From Microbacteriaceae bacterium (lineage in GTDB: Bacteria > Actinomycetota > Actinomycetes > Actinomycetales > Microbacteriaceae): a DNA stretch of 7,894 bases. Below the pieces are notes generated by a model. It saw nothing but the letters and a program-made list of their open reading frames with translations. It searched no databases and was not told where the DNA came from. Both the position numbers and the translations under genes were made by a program. Location: NCBI GenBank assembly GCA_947447385.1, contig CANFKN010000055.1, forward strand, positions 1 to 7,894. The letters are read 5' to 3'. Of this stretch, positions 1 through 5,741 are shown piece after piece (position 1 is the first letter of the stretch; the number at the start of each line of letters is the position of its first letter).

Positions 1-99
1 GGCTACCCGAACTCGAGAGTTGAGAAGAGCCAAGCTCCTTCGGGCTGGATCTCTAACACCGAAAAGCCAACCGAGAAGGTTTCACGTGAAACAATTTGA
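1..99 (+). CDS. 3' end of an upstream gene, possibly rsmG (5' partial)
   Basis: Frame 1 is open from the window edge to a TGA at 97-99 and ends in V-S-R-E-T-I, where V-S-R-E-T is encoded by the parS palindrome itself. In most actinobacteria the gene just before parA is rsmG, the 16S rRNA G527 methyltransferase, so this could be its C-terminal tail, overlapping parA by 14 nt. Codon choice in frame 1 looks more coding-like than in frame 2, which is full of rare arginine codons. Only about 32 residues are visible and no RsmG motif falls in them. Frame 3, which stops at 21-23, is an alternative end for the upstream gene. The identity rests on gene order alone. Confidence 0.33.
   Translation, partial: GYPNSRVEKSQAPSGWISNTEKPTEKVSRETI
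73..79 (+). promoter_or_regulatory. Ribosome binding site of parA
   Basis: GAGAAGG lies 6 nt before the GTG at 86 and is the only Shine-Dalgarno-like stretch near any possible parA start. It is the reason for choosing GTG 86 over the TTG at 20, which has none. Its last base is also the first base of the parS palindrome, so ParB binding and the translation start region occupy the same DNA. Confidence 0.6.
79..92 (+). other. parS: parS centromere site 1 (ParB binding)
   Basis: The 14-bp sequence GTTTCACGTGAAAC is a perfect palindrome identical to the core of the bacterial parS consensus (TGTTTCACGTGAAACA). The outer bases here are G on the left (78) and A on the right (93), so 15 of 16 consensus positions match. 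ParB clamps load at such sites and spread using CTP, and ParA then moves the origin region. The central GTG (86-88) is the likely start codon of parA. The site reads V-S-R-E-T in the upstream frame and F-H-V-K-Q in the parA frame. The cognate ParB is encoded about 0.9 kb downstream. Confidence 0.93.
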
Positions 100-988
100 T
101 TCGAACCCCTCAGATACTCCGCTCGCTAATGAACTAGCTGATAGCAACCAGCGACTGCAGATCGCCAATGCGACTTCGGTGAAGAAGCCAAAGGCGACGC
201 GAATCTTCACGGTTTCAAACCAAAAGGGTGGCGTGGGCAAAACCACGACCGCTGTGAACATCGCTGCAGCTTTGGCCATAAAGGGCCTAACAGTTTTAGT
301 TATCGACCTCGACCCACAAGGCAACGCATCAACCGCTCTGGGTGTCGAACACCATCAGGGTGTCGCCGGAGCTTATGAAGTGCTGATTGGCGATCTGCCA
401 ATGTCTCAGGCAATCAAGCAAAGCTCTACCGTGGCGAACCTTTACTGCCTGCCAGCAACCATCGACTTGGCGGCGGCAGAGATGGAACTCTTCACAAACT
501 TCGCCGAGGCAGATCAGCGCTACCGTCTTCGTCGCGCACTTTCAGAGTTTCTAGACACCGTGCCAGCGGAGTATTGCCCTGACTATGTTTTTATCGACTG
601 CCCTCCGAGCTTGGGCTTGCTCACGGTGAATGCATTTGCAGCGGCTCTTGAGGTGCTGATTCCGATTCAGTGTGAATACTATGCGCTCGAAGGTTTGAGT
701 CAGCTTCTGGGTTCGGTCGACCGAATAAAGCAGAGCATCAACCCAAAGCTAAAACTGAGCACGATCTTGCTCACCATGTTTGACTCTCGAACCAGACTCT
801 CAACCCAGGTGGCCGAAGAGGTTCGCAACCACTTCTCAAACGAAACCCTCAACGCTGTCATTCCGCGAGCGGTTCGCGTTTCAGAAGCTCCGAGCTATCA
901 GCAGACAGTGCTGACCTATGACAAGAACTCTTCGGGTGCAATCGCATATCTTGAAGCTGCAATCGAACTAGCAAATAAGGACGTCTAA
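86..988 (+). CDS. parA: Chromosome partitioning ATPase ParA (Soj)
   Basis: ParA is a Walker-type ATPase that binds DNA non-specifically as an ATP dimer and pulls ParB-parS complexes, so segregating the origin region. In the 300-residue product, the deviant Walker A motif KGGVGKTT is at 47-54 with the signature lysine (K47) and catalytic-type lysine (K52). The A' motif D-L-D-P-Q-G-N is at 74-80 and the Walker B segment F-I-D-C-P-P-S at 169-175. The C-terminal domain has the usual R-x-S-E-A-P-S-Y motif. About 40 residues precede the ATPase core, including D-T-P-L-A-N-E-L-A-D, which I recall from ParA of Microbacteriaceae. The start is the GTG at 86, supported by GAGAAGG 6 nt upstream. The frame stays open to a TTG at 20 (322 aa) and further to the window edge, but without a ribosome site. 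One base separates the stop from parB, so the two form an operon. ParB spreading from parS on the start codon could autoregulate it. Confidence 0.95.
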   Translation: MKQFDSNPSDTPLANELADSNQRLQIANATSVKKPKATRIFTVSNQKGGVGKTTTAVNIAAALAIKGLTVLVIDLDPQGNASTALGVEHHQGVAGAYEVLIGDLPMSQAIKQSSTVANLYCLPATIDLAAAEMELFTNFAEADQRYRLRRALSEFLDTVPAEYCPDYVFIDCPPSLGLLTVNAFAAALEVLIPIQCEYYALEGLSQLLGSVDRIKQSINPKLKLSTILLTMFDSRTRLSTQVAEEVRNHFSNETLNAVIPRAVRVSEAPSYQQTVLTYDKNSSGAIAYLEAAIELANKDV

Positions 989-989
989 C

Positions 990-1952
990 ATGGCTGAGAA
1001 AAAGGGTGGCCTAGGCCGCGGCATCGGTGCGTTGATTCCGACATCTACAACACCGGGGGAGCGCCCGAGTGACGCTTTCTTCAGTGCCTCAGACAACACC
1101 GCAAATCAGGCCGACAACTTGGTCGCTGTGCCGGGCGCCCGCTTCGGTCACCTAGACGTCAATTCGATCGTTCCCAATGCCAAGCAGCCACGCTCAGTTT
1201 TTGAGCCTGAGGCTTTTGCTGAACTAGTTCACTCGATTCGTGAAATCGGCGTGCTTCAGCCGATCGTGGTTCGTTCACTTGGTGAACAAAACGGCAAGCC
1301 AACTTATGAACTCATCATGGGTGAGCGTCGCCTTCGTGCCTCGAAGGAGGCCGGTCGCGAAAAGATCCCGGCGGTGATTCGCGAAACAGCCGACGAGAAC
1401 ATGCTTCGAGACGCGTTGCTCGAGAACCTTCACCGCAGTCAGCTGAACCCACTCGAAGAAGCTAGCGCCTATCAGCAGCTTCTCGAAGACTTCGGAATCA
1501 CCCAGGATGAACTTGCAAGTCGCATCGGACGCTCACGCCCACTCATCACAAACACCATCAGACTGCTCAAATTGCCCGTAGAAGTGCAGCGCAAGGTCGC
1601 AGCGGGTGTTTTGTCGGCTGGGCACGCTAGAGCCGTTCTGAGCGTCTCTGAAGAGCGAATGACCTATTACGCGAACAAAGCCATCAACGAGGGCTTGTCA
1701 GTGCGCGCACTCGAAGAGCTTGTGGCTATTGATAAGCCAGCTAAAACCACAAAAACAGTCACCGTGAAGCCGGGTGCACGTCAAGACCTGTTCAAGTCGA
1801 TGGCTGAAAAGCTCTCAGACTCGCTGAACACACCAGTAAAGATTCAATTGGCGAAGGCGAAGGGTCAAATCGTCATTGACTTTGCGAACTTGGTTGACCT
1901 AAAGCGCATTTTGGCCGAAATGGGCCAAGAAGCTGCCGGAACCGAGAATTAG
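990..1952 (+). CDS. parB: Chromosome partitioning protein ParB (Spo0J), CTPase clamp
   Basis: ParB binds parS, hydrolyses CTP, slides as a clamp and recruits ParA and SMC to the origin. The 320-residue product has the expected order. An N-terminal ParA-contacting peptide with L-G-R-G-I-G-A-L-I is at 8-16. A variable linker runs to about 52. The N-terminal CTPase domain carries Q-P-R (66-68), V-L-Q-P-I-V-V-R (88-95) and the nucleotide-binding G-E-R-R-L-R-A at 111-117. E-N-L-H-R is at 145-149 with L-N-P-L-E-E-A at 152-158, and a helix-turn-helix at about 168-195 reads parS. A lysine-rich linker near 249-265 leads to a C-terminal dimerisation domain. AAGGA at 977-981 sits 8 nt before the ATG, inside the end of parA. 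Length and all key motifs are normal. Two perfect targets lie in this window, at 79-92 and 4367-4380. Confidence 0.96.
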   Translation: MAEKKGGLGRGIGALIPTSTTPGERPSDAFFSASDNTANQADNLVAVPGARFGHLDVNSIVPNAKQPRSVFEPEAFAELVHSIREIGVLQPIVVRSLGEQNGKPTYELIMGERRLRASKEAGREKIPAVIRETADENMLRDALLENLHRSQLNPLEEASAYQQLLEDFGITQDELASRIGRSRPLITNTIRLLKLPVEVQRKVAAGVLSAGHARAVLSVSEERMTYYANKAINEGLSVRALEELVAIDKPAKTTKTVTVKPGARQDLFKSMAEKLSDSLNTPVKIQLAKAKGQIVIDFANLVDLKRILAEMGQEAAGTEN

Positions 1953-1953
1953 G

Positions 1954-1981
1954 CGACTAGCCCAAAGCCTCTTGGGCGTCG
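1954..1981. terminator. Hairpin between convergent parB and ddl
   Basis: The stem pairs GCCCAA (1960-1965) with TTGGGC (1972-1977) around a 6-nt loop. It extends through CGAC (1954-1957) and GTCG (1978-1981) across a 2-nt bulge (TA at 1958-1959) on one side. It begins 2 nt after the parB stop and ends 13 nt before the ddl stop, so it lies in the only spacer between two converging operons and could stop transcription both ways. There is no strong T-run on either side, so efficiency is uncertain. Confidence 0.5.
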
Positions 1982-1993
1982 AAACCTAATAAC

Positions 1994-2965
1994 TTAGCCG
2001 CGACCGCGGTGGGCTGCTACGGCTAGCGAATAGTAGGTTTCGCCAAGAGTTTGCTTTGCTGCAAGAACTGAAAGCGGCAAAAGTGAAGTCTCAGTCAAAC
2101 CAGGTTGCACATTGGCCTCGAGGAACCAGATTGTTTCACTCTCGTCAACGATCATGTCGATGCGTGACATGTGACGAAGCCCCAGTAGCTCGTGGGCGTC
2201 GATGGCAACCTTAGCTACACGCTCTGAAAGACTCGCAGACATGCGGGCTGGCACAAAATAGTTTGTTTCGCCGGCGGTGTAACGCTCTTCGAATCCAAAG
2301 TTGCCCACTACCGGCTCAATCTCTACGGCAGGCAACGCGATGGCGCCAGCTCCGAGGTCAATGACCGAAACGGCAAGCTCAATGCCCTCAATCAAACGTT
2401 CAATGATCACCACGTCGCAATAGACATAGGCGTCGATCATTGCTTTTGAAAGATCGTTCACGTCGCGAACCACGGTTACACCCTGAGCAGAGCCACTGCG
2501 GGCTGGCTTCACAATCAGAGGCAGGGCAATAGAATTAGAAACTATTTTTAGAATCGCTTCAGCATCTAACTCGCGAAAAGCCTCTTTCGGCAAAGTTACT
2601 GAGACTGGGGTCTGAATGCCGATGCGCGAAACTAAAGTTTTGGCAATGGATTTGTCCCAAGACAAACGCGCCGCCTCAGCACCAGCGCCTATGAATGGCA
2701 CGCCTGTGAGGGCCAGGATGTCGCGCAGGGCGCCATCCTCGCCGGTTGCGCCGTGCAAAACTGGCCAGATTACGTCTGGCTTATCGGTCTCGATGTATTC
2801 AAGTAGGTGACCATCGGGTTCGCGAATGATTACAGAGGCGCCCTGCTCAGTGAGGGCATCGGCGACGCGACGTGCAGATTTGAGTGAGATGTCGCGTTCG
2901 TGTGAGATTCCACCGGCAAGAAGTTGAATGACCAGCTTGTCTGAGGTGTGCTGCTTCGGAATCAC
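1994..2965 (-). CDS. ddl: D-alanine--D-alanine ligase family protein (ATP-grasp)
   Basis: Ddl joins two D-alanines using ATP in the cytoplasm, supplying the dipeptide end of the peptidoglycan pentapeptide. Against E. coli DdlB as I recall it, most active-site residues can be placed in the 323-aa product. They are E23 in S-H-E-R-D-I-S-L, D104-K105, K153, S159 in G-S-A-Q-G-V, Y229 in E-R-Y-T-A-G-E-T, R268 and D270 in S-R-I-D, and E283-A-N285 with P-G289 and S294-L295 in the C-terminal signature. A tyrosine at 229, rather than the replacement seen in D-Ala-D-Lac ligases, favours a D-Ala acceptor. Two changes stand out: the second serine of the usual G-S-S loop is Ala160, and the usual lysine before the tyrosine is Arg228. 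The GTG start overlaps the TGA of the upstream aminotransferase and has a near-perfect AAAGGAGG 6 nt away. It may be the main Ddl or a paralogue acting on a different amino acid; the rest of the genome would decide. Confidence 0.85.
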   Translation of the reverse strand: MIPKQHTSDKLVIQLLAGGISHERDISLKSARRVADALTEQGASVIIREPDGHLLEYIETDKPDVIWPVLHGATGEDGALRDILALTGVPFIGAGAEAARLSWDKSIAKTLVSRIGIQTPVSVTLPKEAFRELDAEAILKIVSNSIALPLIVKPARSGSAQGVTVVRDVNDLSKAMIDAYVYCDVVIIERLIEGIELAVSVIDLGAGAIALPAVEIEPVVGNFGFEERYTAGETNYFVPARMSASLSERVAKVAIDAHELLGLRHMSRIDMIVDESETIWFLEANVQPGLTETSLLPLSVLAAKQTLGETYYSLAVAAHRGRG

Positions 2966-4233
2966 TCGCGCCCTCCTTTAGGACCAAAAGTGTCAAGCAG
3001 TTCAGTCTGCAAGTTGATCACAGTTGCCAAACGCTTGATGCCTAGTTTGATGTTATCGGGGGTTGGGTAGCTAAAGCTGATGCGTAGGTTGCCTTGACCC
3101 GTGCCGTTGCCAAAGAACGCGGTGCCCGGCGTGTATGCCACGAGCTCTTTGACCGCTAACGGCAACATAGCCTTTGAGTCGATGCCCTTCGGCAAGGTGA
3201 GCCACAAATAGAACCCGCCGTTTGGCTTTGTGGTGCGAACATTTGGCAAATAGTCGTGCATGGCTTGAAGCGCCGCATCGCGACGTTCGCGATAAACGCC
3301 TCTGAAGGTGTCAATCTGCTTCTGCCAGTCTGCGGTCGCCAAATATTCACTGATCATCATCTGGCTGAATGAACTAGGGCAAAGTAGCGCCGATTCGTTA
3401 GCCAGCACCATCTTGTCGCGAATAGCTGGCGGAGCCAAAACATAACCGACGCGAAAACCAGGGGCCAAAATCTTTGAGAAACTGCCCAAATAGATAACAC
3501 CGTCTTCGTTATATGAACGCATGGCAAGTGGTGGCTTCTCATCGAAATAGAGCAGGCCATAGGGGTTATCTTCGACAACAAGAATGTGATGCTTGCGACA
3601 GATCTCGAGAATCTGGTGACGGCGAGGTTCGCTGAGCGTGACACCCGATGGGTTGCCAAAGTTAGGCACCAGATAGAGAAACTTGATTTTGCGACCCTGC
3701 GCGAGCATTTTGTTGATGCTCTCTTGCAGAGCCTCAGGCGACATGCCATCGTCGTCGGTGTAAACATGCTCGATGTGTGCTTCGTAGTGTCTGAAAATGC
3801 CAATCGCGCCCACATAGCTAGGGGCTTCAGCGAGAACTACGTCACCTTCGTCAAGAAACAGACCAGAGAGCAAATCGAGACCGTGCTGCGAACCGGTCGT
3901 GATGATCAAATCTTCGACGCTGCTGTGAATACCCTCGAGAGCCATCAATTCGCGAATTTGGTCGCGCAAGATCGGGTCACCCTGGCCGCTGCCATATTGC
4001 AAGGCGGCATCGCCACGGGTTGACATGAGAGTCGAATAGGTTTGGTTGAGCAGCTCTTTTGGCAAAGCTGAAACATAGGGCATTCCGCCAGCAAGCGAAA
4101 CAACCTCGGGGCGGCTAACAACCGCAAAAAGGGCTCGAACTTCAGACACCGAAAGAGTGTTCGCGCGCGCGGCATAGGCACCCAACCATTGGTCGAGGTT
4201 TAAACCCTGCTGCGCGTGTTTCTCTTGTGTCAT
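2962..4233 (-). CDS. PLP-dependent aminotransferase, class I/II (fold type I)
   Basis: This 423-residue protein belongs to the fold-type I aminotransferases of the LysN / Aro8 / kynurenine-2-oxoglutarate group, which swap amino groups between L-amino acids and 2-oxo acids. Visible residues include the G-G-M-P substrate-loop region (49-52), the Q-Y-G-S-G-Q-G segment (79-85) typical of this branch, and N194 in N-F-G-N-P-S-G. D222 and Y225 in E-D-N-P-Y-G contact PLP, K254 in S-F-S-K is the Schiff-base lysine, R261 binds phosphate, and R384 in N-L-R-I-S-F binds the substrate carboxylate. There is no N-terminal winged helix, so it is not a MocR/PdxR regulator. The start is ATG 4233 with AGGAG 7 nt upstream; an in-frame TTG at 4251 lacks a ribosome site. 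It is translated first in an operon with ddl, with a 4-nt overlap. Substrate cannot be read from sequence. 2-aminoadipate, aromatic or branched-chain amino acids are all possible. D-amino acid transaminases are fold type IV, so direct D-Ala supply is unlikely. Confidence 0.9.
   Translation of the reverse strand: MTQEKHAQQGLNLDQWLGAYAARANTLSVSEVRALFAVVSRPEVVSLAGGMPYVSALPKELLNQTYSTLMSTRGDAALQYGSGQGDPILRDQIRELMALEGIHSSVEDLIITTGSQHGLDLLSGLFLDEGDVVLAEAPSYVGAIGIFRHYEAHIEHVYTDDDGMSPEALQESINKMLAQGRKIKFLYLVPNFGNPSGVTLSEPRRHQILEICRKHHILVVEDNPYGLLYFDEKPPLAMRSYNEDGVIYLGSFSKILAPGFRVGYVLAPPAIRDKMVLANESALLCPSSFSQMMISEYLATADWQKQIDTFRGVYRERRDAALQAMHDYLPNVRTTKPNGGFYLWLTLPKGIDSKAMLPLAVKELVAYTPGTAFFGNGTGQGNLRISFSYPTPDNIKLGIKRLATVINLQTELLDTFGPKGGRE
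2972..2979 (-). promoter_or_regulatory. Strong ribosome binding site of ddl inside the aminotransferase gene
   Basis: On the minus strand AAAGGAGG ends 6 nt before the GTG at 2965. It is the best Shine-Dalgarno sequence seen in the window. It lies within the last codons of the aminotransferase and contributes to its G-P-K-G-G-R-E tail. It fixes the ddl start and, with the GTGA stop/start overlap, points to translational coupling. Confidence 0.75.
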
Positions 4234-4277
4234 CTGGTTGCTCCTGTGCAAATCAAAAGCCGCTAAGGGCCTTGAGC

Positions 4278-4305
4278 ATTTTCATTCAAGCTTAATAAAA
4301 ACCAA
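4278..4305 (-). promoter_or_regulatory. Weak candidate promoter for the aminotransferase-ddl operon
   Basis: On the minus strand TTGGTT (4305-4300) and GAAAAT (4283-4278) are 16 nt apart and lie about 45 nt before the ATG, in an A+T-rich patch. Each box matches its consensus only partly (TTG of the -35; 4 of 6 in the -10). A promoter is needed somewhere here, because a terminator-like hairpin lies just upstream, but this exact placement is a guess. Confidence 0.22.
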
Positions 4306-4327
4306 TAGGCGTTGCACGATTAAGCAA

Positions 4328-4371
4328 GAAACCGCAGCCGGCCCGCCAGGTGGCGAACTAACTGCGGTTTC
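4328..4371 (-). terminator. Terminator hairpin after trxA, sharing bases with parS 2
   Basis: GAAACCGCAG (4328-4337) pairs with CTGCGGTTTC (4362-4371), a perfect 10-bp stem. The 24-nt loop has its own small CGCC/GGCG helix (4344-4347 with 4352-4355). Read on the minus strand, the hairpin begins 47 nt after the trxA stop, and its right arm runs into a U-rich stretch (TTTCTTGCTT). This fits an intrinsic terminator for the murJ-trxB-trxA transcript. The outer 5 bp (4367-4371) belong to the adjacent parS palindrome. Confidence 0.6.
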
Positions 4372-4380
4372 ACGTGAAAC
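4367..4380 (+). other. parS: parS centromere site 2 (ParB binding)
   Basis: This is a second perfect copy of GTTTCACGTGAAAC, about 4.3 kb from the copy at parA. The flanking bases are G (4366) and T (4381), so it matches 14 of 16 consensus positions and all of the palindromic core. It is intergenic, between the trxA stop and the aminotransferase promoter region, and overlaps the base of the trxA terminator stem by 5 bp. A chance perfect 14-mer in under 8 kb is very unlikely, and clusters of parS around parAB are the rule near origins. Confidence 0.93.
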
Positions 4381-4418
4381 TTGGGGTGACTTTGGGTTTG
4401 ACCCGCGTCAGCGGCTAA

Positions 4419-4742
4419 TTAGGCCAAGAACTCGCTTAGTTCTGCTACCAATACAGGCTTTGGCTTTGCGCCGACCATCTGCTTGACAAGCTCGCCGCCC
4501 TGAAACACCTGAAGTGCAGGAATCGAAACGATGCCATACTGCTGAGCCAAGGCTGGCTCTTCGTCAACGTTAACCTTGACGATTTCGATCTTGCCAGCAT
4601 ACTCGGCGGCGATTGCGTCTAGAACAGGCGCGACCTGGCGGCAAGGGCCACACCACTCAGCCCAAAAGTCAACCAAGACTGGCTTGGCGTTGTTTAGAAC
4701 GTCTGCTTGAAAAGACGCGGTGGTTACATTTTTGGCGGCCAT
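4419..4742 (-). CDS. trxA: Thioredoxin TrxA
   Basis: This small cytoplasmic thiol-disulfide reductase is recycled by TrxB and passes electrons to targets such as ribonucleotide reductase and peroxiredoxins. The 107-residue length is standard. The active site W-C-G-P-C is at 30-34 (C31 and C34). The buried aspartate is D25 in V-D-F-W-A-E-W, and the cis-proline is P75 in S-I-P-A. The usual Thr after that proline is Ala here, a mild variation that may alter the substrate-facing loop. There is no signal peptide. The ATG at 4742 has AAGGAG 5 nt upstream. It lies 34 nt after trxB and is the last gene of its operon, followed by a terminator hairpin at 4328-4371. Confidence 0.96.
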   Translation of the reverse strand: MAAKNVTTASFQADVLNNAKPVLVDFWAEWCGPCRQVAPVLDAIAAEYAGKIEIVKVNVDEEPALAQQYGIVSIPALQVFQGGELVKQMVGAKPKPVLVAELSEFLA

Positions 4743-4776
4743 GGTTGCTCCTTGAATAGTTGGTTCTGATTAAAAG

Positions 4777-5697
4777 TTAGTGTGATTGCAAATAATGTTC
4801 GGCATCTAGAGCCGCGACACAACCTGAACCCGCCGCGGTGATTGCCTGTCGGTAGGTTGGGTCGATTACGTCACCGGCTGCGAAAACACCAGGGAGGTTG
4901 GTGCGTGAGCTGCGGCCGTCAACCTTGATGAACTTCTCGGGTGTTAGCTCTACCTGGTTTTCAACCAACCAAACACGTGGGTCATTACCGATAGCAATGA
5001 AAAGACCGTCAAGGTCGAGGTTATTGGTTGAACCGTTCACGGTGTCGCGCAGGGTTACGCCAGTGAGTTTGCCTTCGCCGTGAAGCTCGGCAACCTCGCT
5101 GTTATAGATAACTTCGATCTTCGGGTTGTTTAGTGCGCGCTCGACCATGATCTTCGAGGCTTTGAACGAGTCACGACGGTGAATCAAATAAACCCTTGCT
5201 GCAAAGCGGGTCAAGAAAATAGCTTCTTCCATTGCCGAGTCGCCACCGCCAACTACGGCGATGGTGCGCTCTCTAAAGAAGAATCCGTCGCAGGTGGCAC
5301 ACCATGAAACACCGTGGCCGCTAAGTTCTTTTTCGCGAGGCAAACCAAGTTCACGATAGGCAGCACCGGTGCTGAGAATCACGGTCTTGGCTTCGAAGGT
5401 TTCGCCGCCGCCAGTTTTCAAAATCTTGATGTCACCCGTTAGGTCAACTTCGATTACGTCGTCGAGCAAAACTTCGGTGCCAAAGCGCTCAGCTTGAGCC
5501 TGCAGGTTAGCCATAAGTTCAGGACCCTGTAGGCCTTCTGGGAACCCAGGAAAATTCTCGACCTCAGTGGTTTTCATAAGTTCGCCACCAGCTTCGACCG
5601 AACTAGCGATCAAAAGCGGCTTTAAGCCAGCTCGCGCGGTGTAGATGGCCGCGGTGTAACCCGCAGGGCCTGAACCGATGATGATGACTTCGCGCAA
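4777..5697 (-). CDS. trxB: Thioredoxin-disulfide reductase TrxB
   Basis: This FAD flavoenzyme moves electrons from NADPH to thioredoxin and pairs with the trxA gene directly after it. In the 306-aa product, the FAD-binding G-S-G-P-A-G is at 8-13. The redox-active C-A-T-C is at 133-136, within the NADPH domain whose G-G-G-D-S-A is at 150-155. H-R-R-D (173-176) is typical for NADPH preference. The second FAD motif, G-V-F-A-A-G-D-V, is near 270-277. I chose the TTG at 5697 because GGGAG (5703-5707) sits 5 nt upstream and the protein then begins M-R-E-V-I-I-I-G, as in relatives. An in-frame TTG at 5739 would add 14 residues (320 aa) and start 2 nt after the murJ stop, but has no ribosome site. 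Length and motifs are normal for low-molecular-weight bacterial TrxB. Confidence 0.95.
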   Translation of the reverse strand: MREVIIIGSGPAGYTAAIYTARAGLKPLLIASSVEAGGELMKTTEVENFPGFPEGLQGPELMANLQAQAERFGTEVLLDDVIEVDLTGDIKILKTGGGETFEAKTVILSTGAAYRELGLPREKELSGHGVSWCATCDGFFFRERTIAVVGGGDSAMEEAIFLTRFAARVYLIHRRDSFKASKIMVERALNNPKIEVIYNSEVAELHGEGKLTGVTLRDTVNGSTNNLDLDGLFIAIGNDPRVWLVENQVELTPEKFIKVDGRSSRTNLPGVFAAGDVIDPTYRQAITAAGSGCVAALDAEHYLQSH

Positions 5698-5702
5698 AGC
5701 TA

Positions 5703-5707
5703 CTCCC
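5703..5707 (-). promoter_or_regulatory. Ribosome binding site deciding the trxB start
   Basis: GGGAG on the minus strand is followed by a 5-nt spacer (TAGCT) and a TTG at 5697. The competing TTG at 5739 has only the murJ stop region before it, with no purine-rich stretch. This supports the shorter TrxB, although coupling to murJ termination could allow some use of the upstream start. Confidence 0.5.
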
Positions 5708-5741
5708 GAATTTTTATTGACTGCATGATACTCAGCCAATT

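Noticed and set aside
20..85. 22-residue N-terminal extension of ParA from TTG 20
   Set aside because: There is no ribosome site before TTG 20, the segment is rich in rare Arg codons, and GTG 86 has GAGAAGG at good spacing.
2133..2139. GTTTCAC half-site in ddl
   Set aside because: The other half (TCTCGTC) does not match GTGAAAC. A single 7-mer is expected by chance.
3357..3815. 152-codon open frame on the - strand within the aminotransferase gene
   Set aside because: It is an out-of-frame shadow of the real gene, rich in Ser, Arg, Trp and Cys with no domain.
3586..4023. 145-codon open frame on the + strand opposite the aminotransferase gene
   Set aside because: It is antisense to a gene whose product has all PLP-enzyme motifs, has no recognisable domain and no clear ribosome site. 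It is a codon-bias shadow.
4238..4486. 82-codon + strand frame crossing the intergenic region and the end of trxA
   Set aside because: It runs antisense into trxA and through the terminator and parS. Composition is not protein-like and there is no ribosome site.
4974..4979. CACGTG core in trxB as a possible third parS
   Set aside because: The flanks (AAA-CACGTG-GGT) lack the GTTT/AAAC arms. Only the common 6-mer matches.
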